64,000 nt of DNA from Planctomycetota bacterium (GTDB lineage: Bacteria > Planctomycetota > Planctomycetia > Pirellulales > Pirellulaceae): assembly GCA_014238905.1 (NCBI GenBank), contig JABAAE010000001.1, positions 685,467-749,466 of the forward strand, given 5' to 3'. Under the pieces are notes generated by a model. It had not been told where the DNA came from. It did not search any database and worked only from the letters and a program-made list of their open reading frames with translations. The position numbers and the translations under genes are program-made. This document shows, piece after piece, positions 9,313 to 18,633 of the stretch (position 1 is its first letter; every line of letters begins with the position of its first letter).

Positions 9313-9671
9313 GATGACTGGAACTTGTGGTTAGGATCCCACGCCACGAAATTGATTTGCCGTAACGTGGTATTGGTGCTTGATATTCCCACAAATGGGA
9401 TAAAAACTTCGATAGGCTAGGTTACCCTTGGAGTTTCAATCCTTCGTTCGCCGAATGATTGCCGTAATTGGTTGATTTGAATGGTCGGGTTGGCAATGAT
9501 GTATCAATAATGACGATTGCGCGATTAAAAATGTTAGCCAGCGGCCAGGAGTGGAATTTCATCTTTCCGGCTTTGCTCATCGTCGTTAGAAATGTGTCCA
9601 TCGTCCCCTGATCTTACAGACACGACGTGAAGAACTTACAGACACGACAGACCGAACGCCCTTTAGGAAAA
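9313..9671. other. Divergent spacer with a short tandem duplication
   Basis: The region between the divergent membrane-protein and sulfatase genes. The only structure seen is a 14-bp sequence CTTACAGACACGAC present twice (9613-9626 and 9635-9648, 22-bp period) just before the sulfatase start. No ORF or RNA gene was recognised. Confidence 0.5.
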
Positions 9672-11141
9672 ATGATGATCCAATTTGGAATAAATTGCCG
9701 GAAGGCGACCGTAATAATCCTCGGCGTGCTGTTGTTCCCTTTTGGCTGCAGTCCGACCATCGCCGACGAAAAGGTCGTAAAGACGAACCGACAAGAAATT
9801 CTCAGTCGGCCGAATATCGTAATTGTGTTTGCCGACGATCAGGGTTACGGCGATCTAGGGTGTTTTGGGGCAAAAGGCTTCAAGACTCCCAACATTGATC
9901 GATTAGCTCAACAGGGTATGAAGCTGACCGATTTTTATGTCGCTCAGGCCGTCTGCGGGGCGTCCAGAGCGGCACTGATGACCGGTTGTTATCCGAATCG
10001 AATCGGGATTTTGGGAGCCCCCAGTCATGCAACCCGGTTTGGCATTAGCGATCAGGAAATGACGTTGGCCGAGTTGGTGAAACAAAAGGGTTACAAGACC
10101 GCCGTCTATGGTAAATGGCATCTAGGTCATCAAAAAAAATTCCTGCCGCTGCAACATGGTTTCGATGAATACTACGGACTGCCTTACTCCAATGATATGT
10201 GGCCGTATCATCCAACCTCCAAGGCCTTTCCCGATCTGCCGTTGATTGAACAGAATTCAGTGATTAACCCGGCCGTATCTCCTGAAGATCAAAAAAAACT
10301 AACCCAAGACTATACCGACCGTGCGGTCGGCTTTATTCAGCGAAATAAAGACAATCCATTTCTGTTGTATGTTGCACATGCCATGCCGCACGTACCACTA
10401 TTCGGTTCAGAACGATTCGCTGGTTCATCATCACAGGGACGATATGGTGATGTGATCCAGGAAATAGACTGGGGTGTCGGGGAAATCATGAAGGCTTTGG
10501 ACGAAAACGGCATCGCCAAAAATACTTTGGTGATCTATACCTCCGATAATGGACCCTGGCTGTCCTATGGGAATCACGCTGGATCGGCTGGCCCCCTGCG
10601 TGAAGGCAAAGGGACTGCTTGGGAGGGTGGAATGCGTGAACCCTGTGTCATCAGGTGGCCGGCGGTCATCCCGGCAGGAACAACGTGCAGTGAATTGGCG
10701 GCTACGATCGACATCGTGCCTACAGTCGCTGAAATCATTGGCGCCGAGTTGCCTCAACACAAAATCGATGGGAAAAGTGTGTTGCCTTTGCTGAAGGGAG
10801 ACCCGCAGGCCAAGTCGCCACACGAGGCCTATTTCTACTTTTACAATCGGGGTTTACGTGCCGTTCGTAGCGGTCAATGGAAGCTGGTGTTTCCACATTC
10901 CTATCGAAGCCTTAATGGTCCTGCTGGCACCGACGGTAGACCGTCGCAATACAAACAGCTTCAATGTGGTCTGGAACTTTACCATCTCAAGAAAGACATT
11001 GGTGAGTCGTTGGATGTTGCGGGCGAAAACCCGGAGGTCGTCAAGCGTCTGCAGAGTCTGGCGGATGGAATACGTAGGGAGTTAGGTGACCAGTTGCGAA
11101 ATCAGAAGGGAAGCCAAAATCGCAACCCAGGCAAGATCTAG
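9672..11141 (+). CDS. Sulfatase (formylglycine-dependent)
   Basis: A type I sulfatase that hydrolyses sulfate esters, probably on polysaccharides. After a signal or lipoprotein-like N-terminus (lipobox-like FPFGC) it has the metal-binding start [18 protein letters not shown] and the modification motif C95-G-A-S-R (C-x-A-x-R class), whose Cys becomes formylglycine. GKWHLGH and TSDNGPW follow as further active-site motifs. The ATG at 9672 is preferred because AGGA lies 5 nt upstream and the alternative GTG at 9627 falls inside a tandem duplication. The length of 489 aa is normal. The maturase gene is not in the window. Confidence 0.92.
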   Translation: MMIQFGINCRKATVIILGVLLFPFGCSPTIADEKVVKTNRQEILSRPNIVIVFADDQGYGDLGCFGAKGFKTPNIDRLAQQGMKLTDFYVAQAVCGASRAALMTGCYPNRIGILGAPSHATRFGISDQEMTLAELVKQKGYKTAVYGKWHLGHQKKFLPLQHGFDEYYGLPYSNDMWPYHPTSKAFPDLPLIEQNSVINPAVSPEDQKKLTQDYTDRAVGFIQRNKDNPFLLYVAHAMPHVPLFGSERFAGSSSQGRYGDVIQEIDWGVGEIMKALDENGIAKNTLVIYTSDNGPWLSYGNHAGSAGPLREGKGTAWEGGMREPCVIRWPAVIPAGTTCSELAATIDIVPTVAEIIGAELPQHKIDGKSVLPLLKGDPQAKSPHEAYFYFYNRGLRAVRSGQWKLVFPHSYRSLNGPAGTDGRPSQYKQLQCGLELYHLKKDIGESLDVAGENPEVVKRLQSLADGIRRELGDQLRNQKGSQNRNPGKI

Positions 11142-11604
11142 CTCGGGCCAATGTTGCTGATGCCCAAGTGAAAAATCTGGTTTAGTTTTTTCAAACATCT
11201 GATTTGTCGTTATTTGGCCACTGACAGCCCAGACAGAATCGCCGCCTGGACCGACACGGTGGAATCCATCAAACCCCAACGGAAGGCCCGCTTTTGGGAA
11301 TGGTCGCCCGCTCGTTTTCGGTACGAGGGGATGCGCTCGATAATAGACCGGTCATCCAATACCGTCGATTCGGTCTCTTTTCTTTCATCCATTAAGGCGA
11401 TTTGAACGAATCAAGATCTATCCGGACGAGGTTGGCTGAATGGACCGGGAACCGTCGTGCTCAAAACGGACAGGAAGCCGCTGCGAACCGTCGGTTTCGC
11501 TAAGCGAATATGGGGATTCGATCGTCGGATGAGCAGCAGTGGGCTGAGATCTACCGGTCCGGTGCATGGCATCGCCAGATGAAGGCAACAACAAGGAATC
11601 TGCC
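11142..11604. other. Spacer without recognised gene
   Basis: About 460 bases between the sulfatase and the photolyase-related gene. Short open frames exist on both strands (for example 11210-11392 minus, 60 codons) but none has a ribosome binding site or recognisable similarity. If the ATG at 11566 is the photolyase start, the last 39 bases are coding. Confidence 0.4.
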
Positions 11605-13098
11605 GTGAAGTCATTATTAATTTTTCCTAACCAGCTATTGGACTCCCATCCCGGGCTCGATGCGATCCCGGATCAAGTGATCCTGATTGAGGACTCGTTG
11701 TTTTTCGGCGATTGGCGTTATCCCATGAGCTTTCATAAGCAAAAGCTTTGGTTGCACCGCGCCAGTATGAAGCGGATGCAGAGCCGACTGGAATCCCGGG
11801 GAGTTCCGACGCTTTATGTGGACTATGATTCTATTCCTCATTCTCTTGAAACGCAGCTTGCTAGCAGCCTCAACAAGAACACAACGTGTCTCCTCTCGCT
11901 AGATCCTGTTGATGATGTGTTAAAAAAACGGCTGATCTCGGCGGCGAAGAAGCTTCAATTATCGCTTGAGCTGATGTCGCATCCAGGATTTCTGAATGAC
12001 TCATTGGAAAATCGAGAATATCGCGCTGGGAAAAAACGCTGGTTGATGGCCGACTTTTACAAATGGCAACGTAAGCGATTGAACGTCCTAATGGAGGGCG
12101 ACCAACCGGTGGGTGGAAAATGGAGCTTCGACGCCGATAATCGGAAAAAGATCCCAAAAAAGACTCTCGATCAAATCCCACGTCTTCCAATGGCCAGCCA
12201 TGATGAAATTGACAAGCAGGCCCAAGCGTATGTGGAACGCCATTTCCCAGATAATCCAGGAAGTCTTCAGGCTCTGATTTACCCCACTTGTTCCACTGCT
12301 GCGGAAGCATGGCTGGATGAATTCCTGAGACAACGATTAGAGCGATTCGGCGATTTTGAGGATGCGATTGTCGAGGGTGAGTCATGGCTATGGCACAGTG
12401 TCCTGACACCCATGTTAAACACTGGCCTGTTAACCCCACAGCAGGTTCTCCAGCAGACGTTGAAATATGCAAATGAGCATCAGGTACCGCTGAATTCTCT
12501 GGAAGGGTTCATCCGCCAAATCATTGGTTGGCGGGAATTCATACGAGGCACCTATGAGGATCTGAGTGTTCCAATGCGGACGACAAATTATTGGCGGCAC
12601 CATCAAAAGCTGCCGTCCAGTTTTTACGATGGGTCGACTGGGATTGCCCCGATCGACGACGCAATAAAACGAATCCTGGCGAGCGGATACTGTCACCATA
12701 TAGAGCGATTGATGGTTCTAGGGGGCTTCATGTTTCTGTGTGAAATCGATCCTGATGAAATCTATCGTTGGTTTATGGAGATGTTTGTTGACAGCTACGA
12801 TTGGGTGATGGTGCCTAATGTTTACGCGATGAGCCAAAATGCCGATGGGGGTCTAATCACGACCAAACCTTATTTTTCCGGGTCCGCCTACATTCGAAAA
12901 ATGAGTCACTATCCCAAGGGTCCATGGTGCGATATTTGGGACGGATTATATTGGCGCTGGATCGGGCAGCACAGCAAAGACCTGGAAAAAAATCCTCGCT
13001 GGGCGATGATGTGTAGCATGGCAAAAAAGATGTCGCCGGAAAAGATGCAGCAGCATGTTCACGTGGCAACCCGATTTTTGAATTCACTTCAAAGGTAA
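11605..13098 (+). CDS. Cryptochrome/photolyase-related protein (FeS-BCP/CryPro class, incomplete Fe-S ligands)
   Basis: A deoxyribodipyrimidine photolyase-related flavoprotein of the bacterial (6-4) photolyase class. The N-terminal alpha/beta domain begins VKSLLIFPNQLLDSHPGL. The FAD-binding helical domain carries GFIRQIIGWREFIRG, HHIERLMVLGGFMFL and MEMFVDSYDWVMVPNVYAMSQ. The well-studied members bind a 4Fe-4S cluster through four cysteines, two in a YCxxC motif. Here that stretch reads SHYPKGPWCDIWDGLYW, so only about two ligand positions (Cys363 and Cys442 from the GTG) remain. GTG at 11605 is chosen because AAGGAA lies about 6 nt before it; the ATG at 11566 would add 13 residues. Confidence 0.85.
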   Translation: MKSLLIFPNQLLDSHPGLDAIPDQVILIEDSLFFGDWRYPMSFHKQKLWLHRASMKRMQSRLESRGVPTLYVDYDSIPHSLETQLASSLNKNTTCLLSLDPVDDVLKKRLISAAKKLQLSLELMSHPGFLNDSLENREYRAGKKRWLMADFYKWQRKRLNVLMEGDQPVGGKWSFDADNRKKIPKKTLDQIPRLPMASHDEIDKQAQAYVERHFPDNPGSLQALIYPTCSTAAEAWLDEFLRQRLERFGDFEDAIVEGESWLWHSVLTPMLNTGLLTPQQVLQQTLKYANEHQVPLNSLEGFIRQIIGWREFIRGTYEDLSVPMRTTNYWRHHQKLPSSFYDGSTGIAPIDDAIKRILASGYCHHIERLMVLGGFMFLCEIDPDEIYRWFMEMFVDSYDWVMVPNVYAMSQNADGGLITTKPYFSGSAYIRKMSHYPKGPWCDIWDGLYWRWIGQHSKDLEKNPRWAMMCSMAKKMSPEKMQQHVHVATRFLNSLQR

Positions 13099-13114
13099 TC
13101 TCTGATCAGCCAAT

Positions 13115-13159
13115 TGCAGTGAAGACCAATGCAGTGAAGACTAGTGCAGTGAAGACTAG
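13115..13159. repeat. 15-bp tandem repeat, three copies
   Basis: TGCAGTGAAGAC followed by CAA or TAG, three direct copies starting at 13115, 13130 and 13145. It lies 16 bp after the photolyase stop. Confidence 0.9.
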
Positions 13160-13282
13160 TGCCATTGACGATGGACCCCGGATTAAAAAGTAGTGCTACC
13201 ACCGTTTGAAATCGTCAATGTCCAGCTCACTTTGACTCGATATCACTTTGACTCTTTGATATCACCTGAATTGCAGAACGGC

Positions 13283-13312
13283 AAAAAAAAGGCCCTGTTT
13301 TAAAACAGGGCC
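13283..13312 (-). terminator. Rho-independent terminator of the epimerase-like gene
   Basis: A perfect 11-bp inverted repeat GGCCCTGTTTT / AAAACAGGGCC (13291-13312), followed on the minus strand by eight Ts (13290-13283). It sits 37 bp downstream of the minus-strand gene ending at 13349. Confidence 0.85.
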
Positions 13313-13348
13313 GTAAATTCAAGTTAGCGTTTATTGCCGCAAGATGGA

Positions 13349-14347
13349 CTAGCCTTCATCAAATGCCGCATCAAATGCTCGGGCACTAGGGGAGAAGTCA
13401 AGCTGCTTGGTGTATTGGCAAGCCTCGGTTGCGCCGAATTCCCGGTCCATGCCGGAATCTTCCCACTCAATTGAAAGTGGACCTTGGTAATCCACGTCGT
13501 TCAAGGCTCGGATGATTTCCTCGAAATTCACGCCACCTCGACCGGGAGATCGAAAGTCCCAACCCCGCCGCGAATCACCGAAATTGAGATGGCTGCTTAA
13601 TATTCCGGATTTGCCGTTGAGCGTTTGAATGGCATCCTTGACGTGGCAGTGGTAGATCCGATCAGGAAAGGCCCGAATGAATTCCACCGGATCGACTCCC
13701 TGCCAAATCAGGTGGCTAGGATCGAAATTGAATCCAAATTCTTCCCGGTGGTCGAGTGCTTCGAGTGCCCGTTCTGCTGTGTAGATGTCGAATGCAATTT
13801 CGGTCGGGTGGACCTCCAAAGCAAACTTCACACCGCATTCGGCAAAAACATCCAAGATCGGATTGAACCGTTCAGCCAGTAAATCAAATCCTGCGTCAAT
13901 CATTTCCGGTGAAACCGGCGGAAAGGAATACAATAAATGCCAGATGCTTGAACCGGTGAAACCGTTGACGACATCCACCCCAAATTTTTGAGCTGCTCTA
14001 GCCGTATTTTTTAGTTCTTCAATAGCTCGTTCATTGACGCCCGCCGGGTCTCCGTCCCCCCAAACGTAATCGGGAACGATCATTTGATGACGCTGATCGA
14101 TATTATCGAGAACTGCTTGGCCAACCAAATGGGCACTGATGGCTTCGCATTGGAGCCCATTTTTCTCAAGCAGGTCTCGTTTTTGTTGGCAGTAATCATC
14201 ATCGGCCAAGGCCTTGTCGACTTCGAAGTGGTCGCCCCAGCAAGCCAATTCTATTCCGTCATAACCAAATCCTTTGGTCATTTGAGCCATTTGATCAATA
14301 GGTAAATCAGCCCATTGGCCTGTAAACAATGTGACCAGACGCGACAT
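13349..14347 (-). CDS. Sugar phosphate isomerase/epimerase family protein (TIM barrel)
   Basis: A 332-aa AP-endonuclease-2-like TIM barrel with no signal peptide. It shows the family landmarks [17 protein letters not shown] (first barrel strands), [14 protein letters not shown] and [14 protein letters not shown] (metal-binding Glu, Asp and His), IYHCHVKDA and PLSIEWED (late metal Glu). Such enzymes isomerise or epimerise sugars and cyclitols (inosose dehydratase and tagatose epimerase relatives). The substrate cannot be read from the sequence. It is a single gene with its own terminator, divergent from fhcA. Confidence 0.85.
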   Translation of the reverse strand: MSRLVTLFTGQWADLPIDQMAQMTKGFGYDGIELACWGDHFEVDKALADDDYCQQKRDLLEKNGLQCEAISAHLVGQAVLDNIDQRHQMIVPDYVWGDGDPAGVNERAIEELKNTARAAQKFGVDVVNGFTGSSIWHLLYSFPPVSPEMIDAGFDLLAERFNPILDVFAECGVKFALEVHPTEIAFDIYTAERALEALDHREEFGFNFDPSHLIWQGVDPVEFIRAFPDRIYHCHVKDAIQTLNGKSGILSSHLNFGDSRRGWDFRSPGRGGVNFEEIIRALNDVDYQGPLSIEWEDSGMDREFGATEACQYTKQLDFSPSARAFDAAFDEG

Positions 14348-14628
14348 TTTTTTTGCTCCTGTTGTGAATCTTGCTGCGCATTTTTCTCAAGAGCACTATT
14401 CTCGCATAGAAGAACTGGCTGGACTACCCTCGAATTTCCGGAAATAACCACGCATAAATCGGATTTCGAAAAGCTGGGAAAAGTTTAACGATCATGTCCA
14501 ATGAGCCGACATAATGTAAAGAGACGGACGTTTAGTGGTGGGATAGTTCGCAGATTCACCCGGTTTCGCCGGTGGGATTCCATTGCGAGTACCCTAAATG
14601 GATTCAATAAAAATATTTCATTATCGGA

Positions 14629-16287
14629 ATGTCAGATTTTATACTGAAAATTGAAGGTGGTCAGGTCCACGATCCACTCAATGGCATCGATGGCCAAGTC
14701 ATGGACCTCTGGATAGCGGATGGAAAAATAATTCCACCGATCACTGATCCGGGTTTTCGCCCGTCGCAAATCGTGGATGGTTCTGGACTGATTGTCATGC
14801 CTGGCGGAATTGACATGCACTGTCATATCGCCGGACCCAAGGTGAATACAGCTCGCAAGATGCGTCCAGAGGAGAAGCGGAAATCTGCTCCAGTTCACCG
14901 AACGGAGTTCACACACAGTGGCACGATGGGAAGTGTTCCCAGCACTTTTGCGACCGGCTACAAGTATGTTGGACTGGGTTACACCACCGCCTTTGATGCC
15001 GCCATTCCCCCTCTTTCTGCGCGGCATGCCCATGAAGAATTTGCTGATACACCTTGCCTGAACAAGGGCTTCTATGTCTTGATGGGCAATAACCACTATG
15101 TGATGAAATCAATCCGGGAGTCAGAGCCCGAAAAACTAAAGAGTTTTTTGGGATGGATGCTTAACGCAACCAAGGCATTCGCGCCAAAAATCGTTAACCC
15201 AGGTGGCGTGGAAGTCTGGAAAAATCTTCCCAGCGGAAACGTCAGCGGCCTTGACGAAAAGGTCAATCTTTATGATGTGACTCCACGACAGATCATCCGT
15301 GGTTTGGCTCAAGCGGCCAACGAATTGCAACTGCCACATCCAGTTCATATTCATTGCAACCAACTGGGGATGCCGGGAAACTGGGAAACGACTCTGGAGA
15401 CGATGAAAGCATTGGAAGGTCATCGGGGTCATCTAACGCATATTCAGTTTCATAGCTATGGCGGCGGAGACGGTGACGAAAACACGTTTAATTCCAAGGT
15501 AACCCATCTGGCGGATTACATTAACGAACACGATAACCTGACAGTCGATGTAGGTCAGGTGATGTTTGGGGAAACAACCAGCATGACCGGTGACGGTCCG
15601 CTGGGATATTTTTTAGCGAACCTTTACGGAACCAAGTGGTTTAGTGCGGATACCGAAATGGAATCCGGGTGCGGTATCGCACCCATCCGGTATCGCAACA
15701 AAAGCCTGGTCCATACGCTTCAGTGGGCAATAGGGCTGGAGTGGTATCTGCTGGTCACTGATCCCTGGAAGGTTGTGATGAGCACCGACCATCCCAATGG
15801 AGGATCTTTCCTTGCGTATCCCCAAATCATACGATTGCTGATGGATCGAACCTATCGTCAAGATGTGCTTCGTACGGTTCATCCCGAAGTTCGCCAGCGT
15901 TCGTTGCTGGGTGAATTAAATCGAGAATACACGCTGAATGAAATTTGCATTATTACGCGTAGCGGACCGGCAAAAATTTTGGGTCTCAAAAACAAGGGCC
16001 ATCTCGGCGTTGGGGCTGATGCCGACTTGACTATTTATACTCCCAACGAAAACAAAGAGACCATGTTCGAGCTCCCCAGGATGGTCATCGCCGGCGGTGA
16101 AATTCTTGTCGACCAAGGTGACATCCGCAAATCACCGGTTGGAAAAACGCTACACGTTTCTCCCAATTACGATGTTTCCATAGAAAAGGAAATCGGCGAG
16201 TGGTTTGAGCAATTCTATTCCATCCAATTCAGAAATTACCCTGTTTCTGATGAATATCTCCCTAATGGCGAGTGCGTGACGATGTAG
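14629..16287 (+). CDS. fhcA: Formylmethanofuran dehydrogenase subunit A / formyltransferase-hydrolase complex subunit A
   Basis: An amidohydrolase-fold protein of 552 aa, the FwdA/FhcA family. It opens with LKIEGGQVHDPLNGIDGQ, the metal-site strand PGGIDMHCHIAGPKVN (HxH) and RKMRPEE. Later come PHPVHIHCNQLGMPGN, DVGQVMFGETTSMTGDGP and MSTDHPNGGSF (the late catalytic Asp region). In bacteria with H4MPT this subunit belongs to the formyltransferase/hydrolase complex that releases formate from formyl-H4MPT through a methanofuran-like carrier. The other fhc subunits are not in this window. It forms a C1 cluster with the ATP-grasp gene, fae and the methylene-H4MPT dehydrogenase. The ribosome binding site is weak. 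Confidence 0.9.
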   Translation: MSDFILKIEGGQVHDPLNGIDGQVMDLWIADGKIIPPITDPGFRPSQIVDGSGLIVMPGGIDMHCHIAGPKVNTARKMRPEEKRKSAPVHRTEFTHSGTMGSVPSTFATGYKYVGLGYTTAFDAAIPPLSARHAHEEFADTPCLNKGFYVLMGNNHYVMKSIRESEPEKLKSFLGWMLNATKAFAPKIVNPGGVEVWKNLPSGNVSGLDEKVNLYDVTPRQIIRGLAQAANELQLPHPVHIHCNQLGMPGNWETTLETMKALEGHRGHLTHIQFHSYGGGDGDENTFNSKVTHLADYINEHDNLTVDVGQVMFGETTSMTGDGPLGYFLANLYGTKWFSADTEMESGCGIAPIRYRNKSLVHTLQWAIGLEWYLLVTDPWKVVMSTDHPNGGSFLAYPQIIRLLMDRTYRQDVLRTVHPEVRQRSLLGELNREYTLNEICIITRSGPAKILGLKNKGHLGVGADADLTIYTPNENKETMFELPRMVIAGGEILVDQGDIRKSPVGKTLHVSPNYDVSIEKEIGEWFEQFYSIQFRNYPVSDEYLPNGECVTM

Positions 16288-16353
16288 TACTCAAGAGCCG
16301 TAAACGGCGAAACCGGAATCTTCACCGAAGGTCGTCAGGCAACCAAGGCGGTA

Positions 16354-16417
16354 TAGACTCAAGATACTGTAGACTCAAGATACTGTAGACTCAAGATACT
16401 GAAGCCCCAAGACACTG
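16354..16417. repeat. 16-bp tandem repeat between fhcA and the ATP-grasp gene
   Basis: Three exact copies of TAGACTCAAGATACTG (16354-16401) and a diverged fourth (16402-16417). It fills the gap between two convergent genes, and the last units run into the 3' end of the ATP-grasp reading frame at 16391, giving that protein a repeat-derived C-terminus. Confidence 0.9.
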
Positions 16418-17689
16418 AAGGCCCAGGGCAGCTTTTTTTCTCATTAGTGAACGAACCTCCTGTTCGTTTTTACCCTTGGCGAACACCGTAAACACCGGTT
16501 GCCCGCTGTCGATCCTTGTTTTTGGAAACGGGATGTCTGCGTAGGAGGCAAAGCCATCGTCATCCATGGTGCTTTTTACCAGCTGGCAGAAATCCTGGGT
16601 TGCCGTCATGCTTTCAGGGGCATATTGAATCGCTTTCCCGTAAATCATCGGCGGCTGATTGGACTGCTGCTTCCACTCAAGAGGTTGCAGGTCCTCCGCT
16701 ATTCGGCAGGATTGAATTTGCAGTGTCAGTGCATTGAATTGATACCCGCGTTCAAGTACCTCGGCCGAGGAAGGAATCCTCGGGTTGATTTCAATGAAAA
16801 CCAGGTCGCTGTCGGTTCGCACCAGGTCGAGGTTGAAAATTCCCTTGAGATGGTATTGATCAACGAGCCGATTGGCCATTTCTGTAGCCCGACGTTGTTC
16901 TTCAGGAGTCAGGCCGCAAACAATGGAACCGGTGTACTGAAATCCGCTGCTACAAAAATCGGCTTCACCAATCAACTGTCTGGTCGCTCCCAAAAAAACC
17001 GCGGGGTTATCTCGGTGGGGTCCAGCAGTCGCGACGAACATTGCCGAAATGGACTCGCCTGGCCAATACTCCTGGAAGTAGTGGTCAGGTTGATTCTCTG
17101 GAGCGACCGCGGCGTCTGATAGCCGATTGGGGTTGGGCCAAAATTGAATGTCCAGCCCTCCACAGGATCGAAACTTTTTTCGTAACCAGCGTTTGCCAAA
17201 AAGGGAAGCTTTCCGAGGAGAGGGAGTCGCCAGGAGTGACGGATCAATCGATTTTTGTGATGTGTCAGCTGGCGAAAGTGGATTGGTCCGTTCTAACGCT
17301 GGCACTGTAAAACCACAGCGACGTAAATAATCACTCATCGCAAAGGGGTCCATCAAAGACCTTAAAACCCGGGCGGGGTTTCCGGCGAGATTGGTCATCG
17401 ACTCAATGTTTTCAATGATATTGGGATAGTTTTCCAAGCCGCCCGAGTAGATTGCCGTGCAGGGACGGACCTTTTCAACGACGTGCTGGAATTCTGCGGG
17501 ATATTTGGCAACGCGAATAGCATTACATTTTTGAGAGGTATCCCAGTCGGCAAATAGATCTGCGGCGGCAACGTCAAGGCTAAATCGTGAAGCGCTGAAG
17601 ACCAGGGGCCTGACGCACGCACCAAAAACCAGTGTTTTTCCAGCTAACTCGGCGATTGGGTTCAATAGGTGTGACCTCTTGTCCAGCAA
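16391..17689 (-). CDS. ATP-grasp protein of the H4MPT C1 cluster
   Basis: A 432-aa ATP-grasp ligase. An N-terminal preATP-grasp Rossmann segment (KTLVFGACVRPLVFSASR) is followed by the ATP-grasp core with the acidic metal ligands FNLDLVRTDSDLVFIEINPR (about residues 305-325). Homologues in methylotroph H4MPT gene clusters are thought to act in making or modifying the pterin or methanofuran-like cofactor. A glutamate-ligase-type role is an inference from fold and context. The start is a TTG at 17689; the frame stays open upstream to a stop at about 17767 with no better start. The gene is divergent from fae (307-bp spacer). Confidence 0.72.
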   Translation of the reverse strand: MLDKRSHLLNPIAELAGKTLVFGACVRPLVFSASRFSLDVAAADLFADWDTSQKCNAIRVAKYPAEFQHVVEKVRPCTAIYSGGLENYPNIIENIESMTNLAGNPARVLRSLMDPFAMSDYLRRCGFTVPALERTNPLSPADTSQKSIDPSLLATPSPRKASLFGKRWLRKKFRSCGGLDIQFWPNPNRLSDAAVAPENQPDHYFQEYWPGESISAMFVATAGPHRDNPAVFLGATRQLIGEADFCSSGFQYTGSIVCGLTPEEQRRATEMANRLVDQYHLKGIFNLDLVRTDSDLVFIEINPRIPSSAEVLERGYQFNALTLQIQSCRIAEDLQPLEWKQQSNQPPMIYGKAIQYAPESMTATQDFCQLVKSTMDDDGFASYADIPFPKTRIDSGQPVFTVFAKGKNEQEVRSLMRKKAALGLQCLGASVS

Positions 17690-17996
17690 GATTTGTGAAA
17701 TGTTCCGACCGGCTTTCGAGTTGCCGTATCTTGTTGTTGCTGAATTCGTCTGATACCTTTTTATACTTAGATTTTTTTAAGCTGACACCATCCCGTTGGC
17801 TTGATCTGGCGTTGGTTTCTGCCGGAATACCCGAATTGGAACCACTAGGCGGAATTGCCTGAGAAATCAAACCTTAATGAATCCGTAATCAATAGCGTGA
17901 ATGATCGTCGCTCAAATGCCAATGGTGACGGCCAGACGGGAATTCTTTCGGAATCAGATTTAGCATTCTTTTTTAACATTTGAATGGAGAGTCACT
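17690..17996. other. Divergent control region between the ATP-grasp gene and fae
   Basis: A 307-bp spacer that must hold promoters for both directions. GGAG lies 8 nt before the fae ATG. I could not identify a -35/-10 pair or operator with confidence. Confidence 0.45.
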
Positions 17997-18497
17997 ATGT
18001 CAATGTACGTCGGCGAAGCCCTTTGCGGCGATGGCAATGAAATCGCTCATATCGATTTGCTCATCGGTAGTAAAGATGGACCTGTAGGAACTGCTTTTGC
18101 AAATGCTTTGGCTAATCAGAGCAAAGGGCACACCAATCTCCTGGCAGTTCTGGCACCTAATCTGGCGGTGAAGCCCGCCACTGTCATGATTACCAAGTTC
18201 ACGATGGATTCACTGGATCAAGCGGTTCAAATGTTTGGACCCGCTCAAGCGGCGGTCGCAAAAGCTGTTGCTGACGGCGTTGCCGAAGGCCTGATTCCCA
18301 AGGATCAATGTGAAGACCTGGTAATCGTTTGTGGTGTATTCATTCACAAGGCAGCCGAAGATAACCAGAAGATCTACGACTACAACTATGAAGCGACCAA
18401 ACTGTCGATCGCACGCGCTATGAAAAATGAACCGAGTGTGGACGAAATGCTCGACGGCAAAGATTCAGCTTCCCATCCCTTTAAGGGATTTGAGTAA
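17997..18497 (+). CDS. fae: Formaldehyde-activating enzyme
   Basis: Fae catalyses condensation of formaldehyde with H4MPT to methylene-H4MPT, the entry reaction of this pathway. The 166-aa protein starts MSMYVGEALCGDGNEIAHID, with the catalytic His (H18 here, H17 in the methylotroph enzyme) in GNEIAHIDLLIG. The family regions KPATVMITKFT, FGPAQAAVAKAVADGV and DLVIVCGVFIHKAA follow. Length and motifs are canonical for stand-alone Fae (no Hps fusion). It has a strong ribosome binding site and is followed by a terminator, then by the dehydrogenase that uses its product. Confidence 0.97.
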   Translation: MSMYVGEALCGDGNEIAHIDLLIGSKDGPVGTAFANALANQSKGHTNLLAVLAPNLAVKPATVMITKFTMDSLDQAVQMFGPAQAAVAKAVADGVAEGLIPKDQCEDLVIVCGVFIHKAAEDNQKIYDYNYEATKLSIARAMKNEPSVDEMLDGKDSASHPFKGFE

Positions 18498-18553
18498 TCT
18501 ATTTTTGAATTTTCGTCCTTCATTTGAAGCCGATACGTTCAACAAACGTCTAC

Positions 18554-18586
18554 AAAGGCTCGGCTTTTCAAAGTCGGGCTTTTTTT
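18554..18586 (+). terminator. Rho-independent terminator after fae
   Basis: An 11-bp stem AAAGGCTCGGC / GTCGGGCTTTT (three G-U pairs) with an 8-nt loop, ending in a T-run. It lies 57 bp after the fae stop and 48 bp before the next gene, so fae can be expressed at a different level from the dehydrogenase. Confidence 0.75.
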
Positions 18587-18633
18587 GTACCTGTAGAATC
18601 CCTGTTTAACAGACCCCTTCGAACTGTATTGAC

